Assembly (NCBI GenBank): GCA_041941305.1
Contig: JBGTQJ010000026.1
Location: 69,288-133,287, forward strand
Origin: JANSWP01 sp041941305
GTDB taxonomy: Bacteria; Bacteroidota; Bacteroidia; Chitinophagales; Saprospiraceae
Length of the DNA stretch: 64,000 nucleotides
Direction of reading: 5' to 3'
The position numbers were made by a program, and so were the translations under genes. The notes below the pieces were generated by a model. It saw only the letters and a program-made list of their open reading frames with translations, searched no databases and was not told the DNA's origin. Positions within the stretch are counted from its first letter, which is position 1; each line of letters begins with the position of its first letter. This document shows, in pieces, positions 33,928 to 41,432 of the stretch.

Positions 33928-35688
33928 TCATTCAAAGATGCTGAGTCCCGCACGAATGGTTTTTACTACTTTCAGGTCCCTTAAGTCATCTTGGGAAACC
34001 TTCAATGGATTTTTATCCAAAATCACAAAATCTGCATATTTCCCTTTTTTAATACTCCCAATTTTTTCTTCCATATGTAGTTGCCAGGCTGAATGAATGG
34101 TCAAAGACTTCAACCCTTCCAAAACTGAAATGCTTTGAGCAAGACCCAGTGTATCTCCTGCTGTAGTTTGCCGATTAACAGCTGTACCCAACAAGCTCAA
34201 CGGGTCACTTTCATACATCGGCTGATCTGCATGCAATGAAAAAGGAAAATTGCGATTGGATACGGACTTGACGGGAAGTATGTTATCGGCGCGTTCCGTT
34301 CCAAGAATACTTTTTTGAAGCGCGTCGCCATAATAATACAAGTGGTTGATGTGAAAACTTGGTGTTATATTCAATGAAACCATTTTTTCAATAGATTCCT
34401 CCTGTAAAAGCAGGCAATGCTCTAAACGGTGGCGATACTTTGGAACGGGGTATGCCTGGTTAACGGTTTCAATAACTTCAATGATTTCTTCTATTGCCTG
34501 ATCTCCCTGGCTGTGTATAGCGATTTGCCAACCATTGCTTTGATATTTTTGGATAAAACCTTCAAGCTCTTTTTTCGATACTAAAGATTTCCCACGGTGA
34601 CCCTTAGGGATTCTAAATCCTTCCTGGGTTAATTTGCTTTCCAGATAGGGGTCTTTCATATACATAGAGCCTGTGTAAGGCGACCCATCATACCAGTGTT
34701 TGATTCCCAGAACTTTATAAAAATCATCTCCATTTTCCGAAGATGGGGGTAAAAGGTGAGCTGCATCATGCCTTATATAAACAAAAAATCTTGGCAGGGG
34801 TGAACGTTTTGGCAATTTGCCCAGCCATTGAAAAATTTTAAATAGCGGTTTCGCATCTTCTGAACACAGATGGTCATAAAGCAGTAATTGATTCTTTTCT
34901 GTTGCAGTAAGCCCTAAAGCAGCAACGGTAGTCATTCCTTTTTTTGCATGATTGTCTAAAACATCAATGGCACCTTGCATGAGTCTATCAATTCCATAGA
35001 GTTGGGCGATTCTGTGTTTAAAAGGCTCCAAAGCCTCTTGCTCCGCAAAAAAGCCAGTCAATTTATTGTCTTTGTCTTTTTCGTAATAGCTACTTTCAGA
35101 AGGATTTGGCGTATCTGAAGTAATGCCTACTGCATCAAATGCCAAAGAGTTTGCCCAAAAAGAATGCAGGCTTTGGGAAATAATTAAAACAGGGTTTTTG
35201 GGCGCGATAGAATCCAGAAAAGTAATGTGTGGCGAAGTCAAGCCTTTAGTCAAAATCGGGTCTAATCCTTTACCAATGATCCATTCCCCTGGCTCCGCTT
35301 CCTTAACATACTTATCCAATGCAGACCAAACTTCTTTGGATGTTTTATGGGTAAAACCACTCAAATCAGACATCTGAAGCATAAGCGCCGAAAGCAGTGG
35401 ATGCGCATGAATGTCAATAAATCCTGGCAAAAGTGTTTTTCCCTCCAGATCGATAATTGCTGTTGATTCATTCTGATAAGCAAAAACTTCTGTTTGAGAA
35501 CCAATGGCTTTGATGATGCCATCTTTCACATAAATTGCCTCTACATTGGGGTTTTGATCTTCCATCGTCAATATATCTCCACCAAAAATTATAAAGTCAT
35601 TATCTTTTGAATAATCTGAAAACAGGTTATGGATCAGAACAATCATAAGAAGACCCAGAATTGCAATAATGACAACTTTTTTATTCAT
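33928..35688 (-). CDS. YtcJ-like amidohydrolase with N-terminal membrane anchor
   Basis: A 586-residue amidohydrolase family member (YtcJ/NfdA-like). An N-terminal helix VVIIAILGLLMIVLIHNLFS anchors or exports it; then the metal site LPGFIDIHAHP, and late motifs HSQGDQAIEEIIEV, HRLEHCLLLQ and SLHADQPMYESDPL. The closing KYADFVILDKNPL strand is typical. Substrate unknown (N-formyl or amide bonds in relatives). It is 2 nt downstream of the second paralogous membrane protein gene (35691-36161), so it is the last gene of a three-gene same-strand run. Confidence 0.85.
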   Translation of the reverse strand: MNKKVVIIAILGLLMIVLIHNLFSDYSKDNDFIIFGGDILTMEDQNPNVEAIYVKDGIIKAIGSQTEVFAYQNESTAIIDLEGKTLLPGFIDIHAHPLLSALMLQMSDLSGFTHKTSKEVWSALDKYVKEAEPGEWIIGKGLDPILTKGLTSPHITFLDSIAPKNPVLIISQSLHSFWANSLAFDAVGITSDTPNPSESSYYEKDKDNKLTGFFAEQEALEPFKHRIAQLYGIDRLMQGAIDVLDNHAKKGMTTVAALGLTATEKNQLLLYDHLCSEDAKPLFKIFQWLGKLPKRSPLPRFFVYIRHDAAHLLPPSSENGDDFYKVLGIKHWYDGSPYTGSMYMKDPYLESKLTQEGFRIPKGHRGKSLVSKKELEGFIQKYQSNGWQIAIHSQGDQAIEEIIEVIETVNQAYPVPKYRHRLEHCLLLQEESIEKMVSLNITPSFHINHLYYYGDALQKSILGTERADNILPVKSVSNRNFPFSLHADQPMYESDPLSLLGTAVNRQTTAGDTLGLAQSISVLEGLKSLTIHSAWQLHMEEKIGSIKKGKYADFVILDKNPLKVSQDDLRDLKVVKTIRAGLSIFE

Positions 35689-35690
35689 GA

Positions 35691-36161
35691 TTATTTATTT
35701 CTTTCTCCAAGTTCAAATAAAGCCTTATTGATCTTTTTCAATTCAAATGCTGCGACGACTCCTCTTGCCAGAAAAAATAAAATGGCAATCTTAAATATTA
35801 ACCCTTTCATTAATATGGAGTAATCCATCAAAGCATAGAAGATTTGAACCAAGAGAAAAACCAAAAGCCCTAAAGTTATGCCCACATGTGGATTGTAAAT
35901 CGAGTAGCTGGCCACCGCTAAATAAACTATCATCAGTGTCATTCCCTGTATGAATACTTCGGTAAAATGCGCGTCATCATTCAAAAAGGAAAAAAGAACA
36001 CCGACAGGCGTAAGCCCTGCTAATAGGTAAAGCATGACCCTACTGACTTTAATCTTCTTCCTAAGTCCTTCCGCTCCCTTCCTCAACGTGGCGATTCTAG
36101 CAAAATCTGCCTTAGTGCGAGCTCTATATTCAGGATTGTCATCAAGGACTTGATTATTCAT
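35691..36161 (-). CDS. Four-helix membrane protein, paralogue of neighbour (copy A)
   Basis: A 156-residue protein: cytoplasmic N-terminus VLDDNPEYRARTKADFARIA, then four hydrophobic helices (YLLAGLTPVGVLFSFL, GMTLMIVYLAVASY, GITLGLLVFLLVQIF, IAILFFLARGVVAAF) and tail KKINKALFELGERNK. Its order and length match the next gene (36200-36661), with the same N-terminal and C-terminal motifs, so they arose by tandem duplication. No known domain. Tight coupling to the amidohydrolase gene (2 nt). Confidence 0.7.
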   Translation of the reverse strand: MNNQVLDDNPEYRARTKADFARIATLRKGAEGLRKKIKVSRVMLYLLAGLTPVGVLFSFLNDDAHFTEVFIQGMTLMIVYLAVASYSIYNPHVGITLGLLVFLLVQIFYALMDYSILMKGLIFKIAILFFLARGVVAAFELKKINKALFELGERNK

Positions 36162-36199
36162 TGATTCAACTTAGTTTGCGCAAGTTGCTTTTAGAAAGA

Positions 36200-36661
36200 C
36201 TAATTTTCCCCTAACGCCAATAAGGCCTTATTGGTCTTTTTTATATCAAATGCAGCTGCGACTCCTTGCCCCAGGAAATATAAAACAATGATTTTTACAA
36301 GAAGCCCCCTGATCAATAAAGAGGGATCTATCATCACGTAAAGCATTTGAATTAGAATAAAAATTACCAGCCCTGCTGTCAATCCAATATGAGGTTTCGA
36401 ATTTGCATACAAGGCTAGTCCTACATAAATTACAATTACAATCATTCCTTCTAATATACCATCCTCTGCATTTACATCTCTAAACATCGCAATGACAATA
36501 CTCAAAAATGTAAATCCAGCCAATACGTACAAGGCAATCTGAGCGTTTTGAATTTTCTTTTTCTGTTCCTTTTTATCTTTCTTCAACATGGCGATTTTAG
36601 CAAAATCTGCTTCATTGCGAGCTCTGTATTCAGGATTGTCATCGAGAACTTGGTTTTCCAT
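36200..36661 (-). CDS. Four-helix membrane protein, paralogue of neighbour (copy B)
   Basis: A 153-residue paralogue of the 35691-36161 protein: ENQVLDDNPEYRARNEADFA, four helices (YVLAGFTFLSIVIAMF, GMIVIVIYVGLALYA, LVIFILIQMLYVMI, IIVLYFLGQGVAAAF) and a tail KKTNKALLALGEN. It heads the run with copy A and the amidohydrolase. Function unknown; perhaps an integral-membrane pair of subunits. Confidence 0.7.
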   Translation of the reverse strand: MENQVLDDNPEYRARNEADFAKIAMLKKDKKEQKKKIQNAQIALYVLAGFTFLSIVIAMFRDVNAEDGILEGMIVIVIYVGLALYANSKPHIGLTAGLVIFILIQMLYVMIDPSLLIRGLLVKIIVLYFLGQGVAAAFDIKKTNKALLALGEN

Positions 36662-36703
36662 CAGTTTGATTTTTTTTGGTGAAAAATACTCTTAAAGAAA
36701 AGA

Positions 36704-36759
36704 AAAAGGGGCGTTTTCAGGTAATCTCGTTAATCTAAATCACCTGAAACGCCCCTTTT
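36704..36759. terminator. Bidirectional terminator after the S24 repressor gene
   Basis: AAAAGGGGCGTTTTCAGGT pairs with ACCTGAAACGCCCCTTTT (18 bp with one bulge), loop of about 19 nt, T-rich on both strands. It separates the repressor gene from the membrane-protein run (36200). Confidence 0.6.
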
Positions 36760-36788
36760 ATGGTTTGCTTAAAGTTATCTCATGTAGG

Positions 36789-37511
36789 TCAACTAATCGC
36801 ATGAGATGTCAGTCTGCATCTCACTTTCAGTATCTGTCGAATATCTGTTAAATCAACTTCATAGGGTTTGTAAACTGCATTATTGTCGGAAATGAGTCGA
36901 AGCTGATGAATGGATTGATTGTCGTCTTTAATTTGCTGAATTCTCTTCGCAACGACCACGTCAGTAACAATAACATAGACATGATTGTCCCGAAGTGGAT
37001 CATTCCTTTCCAATTGTTCACACACTACAATGTCTCCATTTGTAATGGTTGGATACATGCTATCCCCACTTATTTCGAAAGCAATTGATTTTCCTTCAAT
37101 GTTAGGCAACGAGAACTTGGGTAAATCTTCCATAAAATCGGAATCCTGATGTTCAATGGCGTATCCTGCAAGGGCGCGGTTGGGAACCAAGGTAATATTT
37201 TGCCTCCCGGATAGGCTTCGATGATGCATCCCCATCGCAGGAATATCATCCCGTCCTGGAATCCCATCTAAAAACATATCATCACTTAAACCAAAAAGGA
37301 AATTGGCATCCAGTCCATAAAATTCAAACAATTTGTTCAATTGATCAACGGTAATATTGCGCTGGCCCTTTAGGATTGAGTTTATTACGTGGTTATAGGT
37401 ACCCAACTTCTTGGCGATATCAGATTTCCCTTTTATCAGGTTTAATTTTTCAAGCTCACTATATACTTTTTTAAATCTTTGATTAACAATGTTTTCGGCA
37501 AAATTTCCCAT
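36789..37511 (-). CDS. XRE/S24 LexA-CI-type self-cleaving transcriptional repressor
   Basis: A 240-residue repressor: helix-turn-helix (~10-70; KSDIAKKLGTYNHVINSILK, then GQRNITVDQLNKLFEFYG), and a C-terminal S24 peptidase domain. The putative cleavage bond is Ala115-Gly116 (ALAGYA), Ser151 is in SGDSMYPT and Lys189 in VVAKRI, the 38-residue spacing expected for LexA/CI. DNA damage or another signal would cause autoproteolysis. It is divergent from the glucosaminidase gene, with an inverted repeat over that gene's -7 box (37556-37586). No lexA is seen elsewhere in the window; this one could also control dinB, unproven. Confidence 0.85.
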   Translation of the reverse strand: MGNFAENIVNQRFKKVYSELEKLNLIKGKSDIAKKLGTYNHVINSILKGQRNITVDQLNKLFEFYGLDANFLFGLSDDMFLDGIPGRDDIPAMGMHHRSLSGRQNITLVPNRALAGYAIEHQDSDFMEDLPKFSLPNIEGKSIAFEISGDSMYPTITNGDIVVCEQLERNDPLRDNHVYVIVTDVVVAKRIQQIKDDNQSIHQLRLISDNNAVYKPYEVDLTDIRQILKVRCRLTSHAIS

Positions 37512-37555
37512 TTTTAAATAAAAATGTTTTAAAAATTCTTGCTATTTAAAATTTT

Positions 37556-37586
37556 TTGTTTGTATTTTTGCATCATAAACAAACAA
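37556..37586. promoter_or_regulatory. Promoter and candidate operator for glucosaminidase gene
   Basis: -7 box TATTTTTG (37563-37570) fits TAnnTTTG exactly. It lies between inverted TTGTTTG (37556-37562) and CAAACAA (37580-37586), an arrangement that would let the divergent S24 repressor block RNA polymerase. Confidence 0.45.
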
Positions 37587-37642
37587 GAATCAACAATAAT
37601 ATTTTTAATTGAGGCTAAAAATACAAAAAGTTTCCTAAATCT

Positions 37643-38545
37643 TTGATTATGAGAACTAATAAATCAAAAAGTTTTTCCCTATTTGAAGATATTCCTTTTG
37701 AAGAAACCTACTCCAATTCTTCAGAATTTGGCAAAGGCATGAGGAAAGGGCAGCAAGCAAATGAAATAACCCTTATTACATTAAGTGAACTTTTGAGAAA
37801 GCTCTTATTGCTTCTAAACAAGCCTTTTGTAGCTCTGAAATACCTCTTCTTCAAAAAAACACAGGTATCTCCTCAGTCAATCAGATTACCATGGTTCAAA
37901 TTGGCTTTTGTAGCCCTGGTCGCTTTTATCATTTTCAAAAAAGATCTTTCTTTTTCTGTTGGGATGAATTCACCTGAAACAATTGCAGCTCATGATGAAC
38001 AAAACAACCTTTCCATGAATTCCCTCGCTACTGCCCAAACTGTTTCCTTAAACGCTAAAAAAGTACATCCATTTGCTGATGCAGCTGGTGACAGCGGGAA
38101 AGACAAAAAGATAAAATCCTACATAAGAAGATTTCAGAAAGTAGCAGTAACAGAAATGGAAAAGTTTGGAATCCCTGCAAGTGTAAAAATGGCGCAGGCC
38201 ATCGTAGAAAGCAATGCGGGGAATAGTCGATTATCCAGAGAATTTAATAACCATTTTGGCATCAAATGTTTTTCAAAGCAGTGTAGCAAAGGTCATTGTG
38301 CAAACTTTAGTGATGATCATCATAAAGATTTTTTCCGAAACTATGATAGTGCATGGGAAAGCTGGAGAGCACATAGTCATATGCTCGTAAATGGACGTTA
38401 TCAAAAATTGTTAAATCACGAAAAAGACTACCGTGCGTGGGCCAAAGGTTTGAAAAAACTGGGCTATGCTACAGATAAAGCTTATACCGAAAAGCTGATC
38501 GCTACAATTGAAAGATATCAATTAGACTTACTCGATGCAATGTAA
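37643..38545 (+). CDS. Peptidoglycan glucosaminidase (PF01832), membrane-anchored
   Basis: A 300-residue protein: cytoplasmic N-terminus (1-85), one membrane helix (~92-106, LAFVALVAFIIF), linker, and a C-terminal glucosaminidase domain (~165-300) with GIPASVKMAQAIVESNAGNS (catalytic Glu in the AIVESNAG motif), REFNNHFGIKC, WESWRAHSHMLVNG and GLKKLGYATDKAYTEKLI. It cleaves N-acetylglucosaminyl bonds in peptidoglycan during growth or division. Its likely control by a LexA-type repressor gene on the other strand is unusual for this enzyme class. The frame starts at MIMRTNKSKSF; either of its two ATGs may be used. Confidence 0.85.
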   Translation: MIMRTNKSKSFSLFEDIPFEETYSNSSEFGKGMRKGQQANEITLITLSELLRKLLLLLNKPFVALKYLFFKKTQVSPQSIRLPWFKLAFVALVAFIIFKKDLSFSVGMNSPETIAAHDEQNNLSMNSLATAQTVSLNAKKVHPFADAAGDSGKDKKIKSYIRRFQKVAVTEMEKFGIPASVKMAQAIVESNAGNSRLSREFNNHFGIKCFSKQCSKGHCANFSDDHHKDFFRNYDSAWESWRAHSHMLVNGRYQKLLNHEKDYRAWAKGLKKLGYATDKAYTEKLIATIERYQLDLLDAM

Positions 38546-39090
38546 TTTTCATAATCAAGCTTTTTAATAAAGTCCATTTACAAAATAGAAATCACCCGTT
38601 TCTATAAGCCCATAATCAGAACCCCAATACCAAAACTTAATAGTAGTTTTCTCATGTATGTTCTGGGTAACGACCGCCTTCCAATCCCTCAGGAAGAGCG
38701 GTCTTTTTTGTTTTTAACAGCTTCTAAAAAACTCAACATTTTGACCTTTCAGCCTGATTTTATCGAGAAAGTGTAAAATTAACAACTAGTGTCAGGATCA
38801 AATTATTTCTTACAAGTAATTGATTTTCAAATACTTGTAATCATATTTGTATTTTTGTAATATTTATACAAGACTTAAACCATTGACACGTGTTGAAATA
38901 AAACTTAAATTGCGCCTCGGTTTACAAAAACAATTCGTTTATACCCATTTCCAAAAGAGAGCAATCATATACTATATCCCACGTAATTACTTTAGCATTA
39001 GATTATCCCTTCGAGCATTCCAAAAGCTGTCATTTAACCTATTTTTTAAACATAAGGTGAGAAAGCTCCCTGTTGTTTTGAAAGAAATAA
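38546..39090. other. 545-nt non-coding gap with terminator
   Basis: A terminator is at 38672-38712. Two exact or near -7 boxes lie at 38853-38860 (TATTTTTG) among TTTG motifs. An 83-codon plus-strand frame at 38847-39098 overlaps the kinase start, has a poor, Lys/Leu-rich protein and was rejected. A 17-codon minus-strand ORF (38601-38654, MRKLLLSFGIGVLIMGL) looks signal-like but has no supporting promoter. Nothing else recognised. Confidence 0.4.
38672..38712 (+). terminator. Rho-independent terminator
   Basis: GACCGCCTTCC and GGAAGAGCGGTC form an 11-12 bp hairpin with an A bulge and an 8-nt loop, followed by TTTTTT. It is 126 nt after the glucosaminidase stop. Confidence 0.75.
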
Positions 39091-39495
39091 ATGAGTGAAC
39101 AATATATGTTAAAGCTTAATTCTAAACCTGGAAATGTAGCTAAAGTTGAACCGTTTGTTGAAAGGTTGGTGAACAAGTACAAAATCAGCCCAGACAAACA
39201 ATGTAACATTTTAATCAGTCTAACCGAAGCCGTTACCAATGCCATCGTTCATGGAAATCGCAGAGACGAAGGCAAATTGGTACAAGTTAGACACAGAAGG
39301 CAGAAAGATTGCCTTGCTGTTCGAGTTTCCGATGAAGGAAAAGGTTTCGATTACAAAGAGCTACCAGATCCTACTACAGCGGAAAATCTTTTGAAAATTG
39401 GCGGTCGTGGTGTTTTTCTAATGCGCCAGCTAGCCGACGACATCAGATTTTACAATAATGGTAGTACGGTAGAAATGCAATTTAAACTAAGATAA
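39091..39495 (+). CDS. RsbW-like histidine-kinase-fold ATP-binding protein (anti-sigma type)
   Basis: A 134-residue stand-alone HATPase_c protein. N box EAVTNAIVHGN, G1 box SDEGKGFDY, G2 box GGRGVFLMRQLAD, without a sensor or phospho-acceptor domain: the RsbW/SpoIIAB layout of anti-sigma serine kinases. No sigma factor or anti-anti-sigma (STAS) gene is near. It precedes ybeY by 62 nt; the order RsbW-like, YbeY is widespread in Bacteroidota. Confidence 0.85.
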   Translation: MSEQYMLKLNSKPGNVAKVEPFVERLVNKYKISPDKQCNILISLTEAVTNAIVHGNRRDEGKLVQVRHRRQKDCLAVRVSDEGKGFDYKELPDPTTAENLLKIGGRGVFLMRQLADDIRFYNNGSTVEMQFKLR

Positions 39496-39557
39496 CCTTA
39501 ACCATTATCTCTATCGAAGCAAATCAACACCTAATTAATTCAAAAGCCCTAACTTGA

Positions 39558-40025
39558 ATGTTTCCTTCAAATTTTACAGAGGAGGAATGCATCATCTTCC
39601 ACAAGGAAGAAATTGATTTTGAATTAGGAAATGTAGATTTGCTGAAAACCTGGCTACAAACCATAATTGAGCAGGAGAACAAGATGCTTGTCCTGCTCAA
39701 TTTTATTTTCTGCACAGACCAATATCTTCACCAAATCAATATCGAATACCTCAATCACGATACCTATACCGACATTATAACTTTCCCACTTTCAGAACCC
39801 CCTCAAATAGAAGGAGATATTTTTATCAGCATTGACAGGGTCTTGGAAAATGCCCAAACTTTTGGCGTTTCTTTTAATACCGAACTGCACCGAGTACTCG
39901 CTCATGGTGTTTTGCATTTATGTGGATATAGTGACAAAACAACAGAGGAAATAAAAGCCATGAGGAATAAAGAAGAAGGAGCTTTACAATTATATCAGAC
40001 ACTTTTGTCAAAATATAAATATTAA
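39558..40025 (+). CDS. ybeY: Endoribonuclease YbeY (rRNA maturation)
   Basis: A 155-residue metal-dependent RNase that processes 16S rRNA 3' ends. The motif HRVLAHGVLHLCGYSDKT carries the first two His ligands (HGVLH); the usual third His of HGxLHLxGYDH is replaced by GYSDK, as is common in Bacteroidota. Preceded by DTYTDIITFPLSE and IEGDIFISIDRV. Length typical. Confidence 0.88.
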   Translation: MFPSNFTEEECIIFHKEEIDFELGNVDLLKTWLQTIIEQENKMLVLLNFIFCTDQYLHQINIEYLNHDTYTDIITFPLSEPPQIEGDIFISIDRVLENAQTFGVSFNTELHRVLAHGVLHLCGYSDKTTEEIKAMRNKEEGALQLYQTLLSKYKY

Positions 40026-40064
40026 AGACCAACCAATTGATTCGTTTTCAGCACTTTAAAAGCG

Positions 40065-40092
40065 TTGATTATTTAAAAAAAATGTAATTTTG
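40065..40092 (+). promoter_or_regulatory. Promoter of the bamD operon
   Basis: -7 box TAATTTTG (40085-40092, exact) with a TTG -33 element at 40065-40067 and a 17-nt spacer. The ATG is at 40100, so the transcript would be leaderless or almost so. Confidence 0.6.
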
Positions 40093-40099
40093 CAGCCCT

Positions 40100-40915
40100 A
40101 TGAAAAAACAGGTCGTTTTTATATTGTTACTTGGTCTTGGTTTAGCTTTTTTGACAAGCAGTTGTAAGTCTGAATTTGAGAAAATTCGCGCTAGTGGGGA
40201 TACTGAATTGATCTATAAAAAAGCTATGGAATATTTTGCTGTAGAAGAATATCAGCGGGCACAGACCCTATTTGAGCTAATCATTCCGGCTTATAGAGGA
40301 AAGAAAGAATTAGAAGAAATCTATTTCACTTATGCCTACACTTATTATCACTTGAGACGATTCATTTTAGCAAACTATTATTTCAAAAACTTTGCGACGA
40401 CATTTCCGAATAGTGATAAAAAAGAGGAGGCTAGTTTCATGGCTGCCTATTCAAATTATGAATTGTCCCCGACCTATCGCCTGGATCAATCTTATACAGA
40501 TAAAGCTATTGAAGAGTTTCAAATATTTGTAAATACATATCCTTCCAATGAACGAGTTAAAGAATGCAATCGGTTGATTGACGAGATGCGACTCAAATTG
40601 GAAAAGAAAGCTTATGAAGAAGCGGTTTTGTATTTTGATTTGAGGCAGTACCAGGCAGCAACTGCAACCTTCGAAAATTTATTGAAAGATTTTCCTGAAA
40701 CAACTAAAGCAGAGCAAGTGCGTTATATGATGGCAAAATCTGCTTACCTGCTCGCTCAAAATAGCATCTATGAGAAGCAGGCAGAGCGTTATGAACAGGT
40801 CGTGCAGTATTCCAATGACTTTATGTACAAATTTAAAGATAGCGACAACTATAAAGAAGTTCGATCTTTTCATAAAAATTCATTAAACAGAATAAAAGAA
40901 CTCACAAATGGGTGA
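40100..40915 (+). CDS. bamD: Outer membrane assembly lipoprotein BamD
   Basis: A 271-residue lipoprotein (signal plus lipobox LTSSCKSEF) composed of five TPR-like helical pairs: AVEEYQRAQTLFELIIP, YYHLRRFILANYYFKNFATTFP and DLRQYQAATATFENLLKDFP. BamD works with BamA to insert beta-barrel proteins in the outer membrane. It starts the conserved Bacteroidota order bamD-rpoZ-coaBC-porD; its last codons overlap the rpoZ start by 8 nt. Confidence 0.9.
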   Translation: MKKQVVFILLLGLGLAFLTSSCKSEFEKIRASGDTELIYKKAMEYFAVEEYQRAQTLFELIIPAYRGKKELEEIYFTYAYTYYHLRRFILANYYFKNFATTFPNSDKKEEASFMAAYSNYELSPTYRLDQSYTDKAIEEFQIFVNTYPSNERVKECNRLIDEMRLKLEKKAYEEAVLYFDLRQYQAATATFENLLKDFPETTKAEQVRYMMAKSAYLLAQNSIYEKQAERYEQVVQYSNDFMYKFKDSDNYKEVRSFHKNSLNRIKELTNG

Positions 40916-41246
40916 TATTAAAACAAAAGTTCAAGGATTAGATCCAAACATTCGTGCTAGAAATATTAACGAATTGGTTCAAAACACAGGCAATGTTTAT
41001 GAATCTCTCGCAGTAATTACCAAACGTTCCAAGCAATTGGCGGTCGATCTTAAGCACGAGCTTCACCAAAAATTAGATGAATTTGCTATTCATACTGATA
41101 CAATTGAAGAAATCAGTGAGAACAAAGAGCAAATTGAGATCTCCAAATTTTACGAAAAGCTTCCGAATCCAGTAATCATAGCAATGGAAGAGTATCTTGA
41201 AGGTGATCTACACCATCAAATCCAGGAGAAAAGAAGAAGACACTAG
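40908..41246 (+). CDS. rpoZ: RNA polymerase omega subunit
   Basis: A 112-residue Bacteroidota-type omega (Rpb6-like): NIRARNINELVQNTGNVYES and ITKRSKQLAVDLKHELHQKL, a longer form than the proteobacterial one, with an ISKFYEKLPNPVIIAMEEYL tail. It overlaps bamD by 8 nt and is followed by a long hairpin region before coaBC. It assists assembly of RNA polymerase beta'. Confidence 0.9.
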   Translation: MGDIKTKVQGLDPNIRARNINELVQNTGNVYESLAVITKRSKQLAVDLKHELHQKLDEFAIHTDTIEEISENKEQIEISKFYEKLPNPVIIAMEEYLEGDLHHQIQEKRRRH

Positions 41247-41267
41247 TGGATTTAAGATTTTTGATAA

Positions 41268-41333
41268 AAGCGCTAAATCACAATCATTTATAAGAATTAT
41301 TGGTTTCTTATAAATGATTGTGATTTAGCGCTT
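41268..41333. repeat. Perfect 29-bp hairpin after rpoZ
   Basis: AAGCGCTAAATCACAATC... (41268-41296) pairs perfectly with 41305-41333, loop TTATTGGT. It starts 22 nt after the rpoZ stop and could attenuate transcription into coaBC. A weaker pair ACGATTTA/TAAATCGT follows (41334-41370). Confidence 0.7.
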
Positions 41334-41383
41334 ACGATTTAGGATTTCGAAAGCTGCAATCGTAAATCGTTTATCATTTCGAA

Positions 41384-41414
41384 CCATTGGATTTTTTGGT
41401 AAAAAATCCAATGG
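41384..41414. repeat. Hairpin CCATTGGATTTTTT / AAAAAATCCAATGG
   Basis: Perfect 14-bp arms around GGT (41398-41400), 19 nt before the coaBC start. Leader hairpin with possible effect on coaBC translation. Confidence 0.6.
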
Positions 41415-41432
41415 GATAAATCCCAAAATCAC

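Noticed and set aside
38847..39098. 83-codon plus-strand ORF before the RsbW-like gene
   Set aside because: No domain, overlaps the next start, low-complexity Lys/Leu/Phe composition; looks like a chance open frame in an AT-rich gap.
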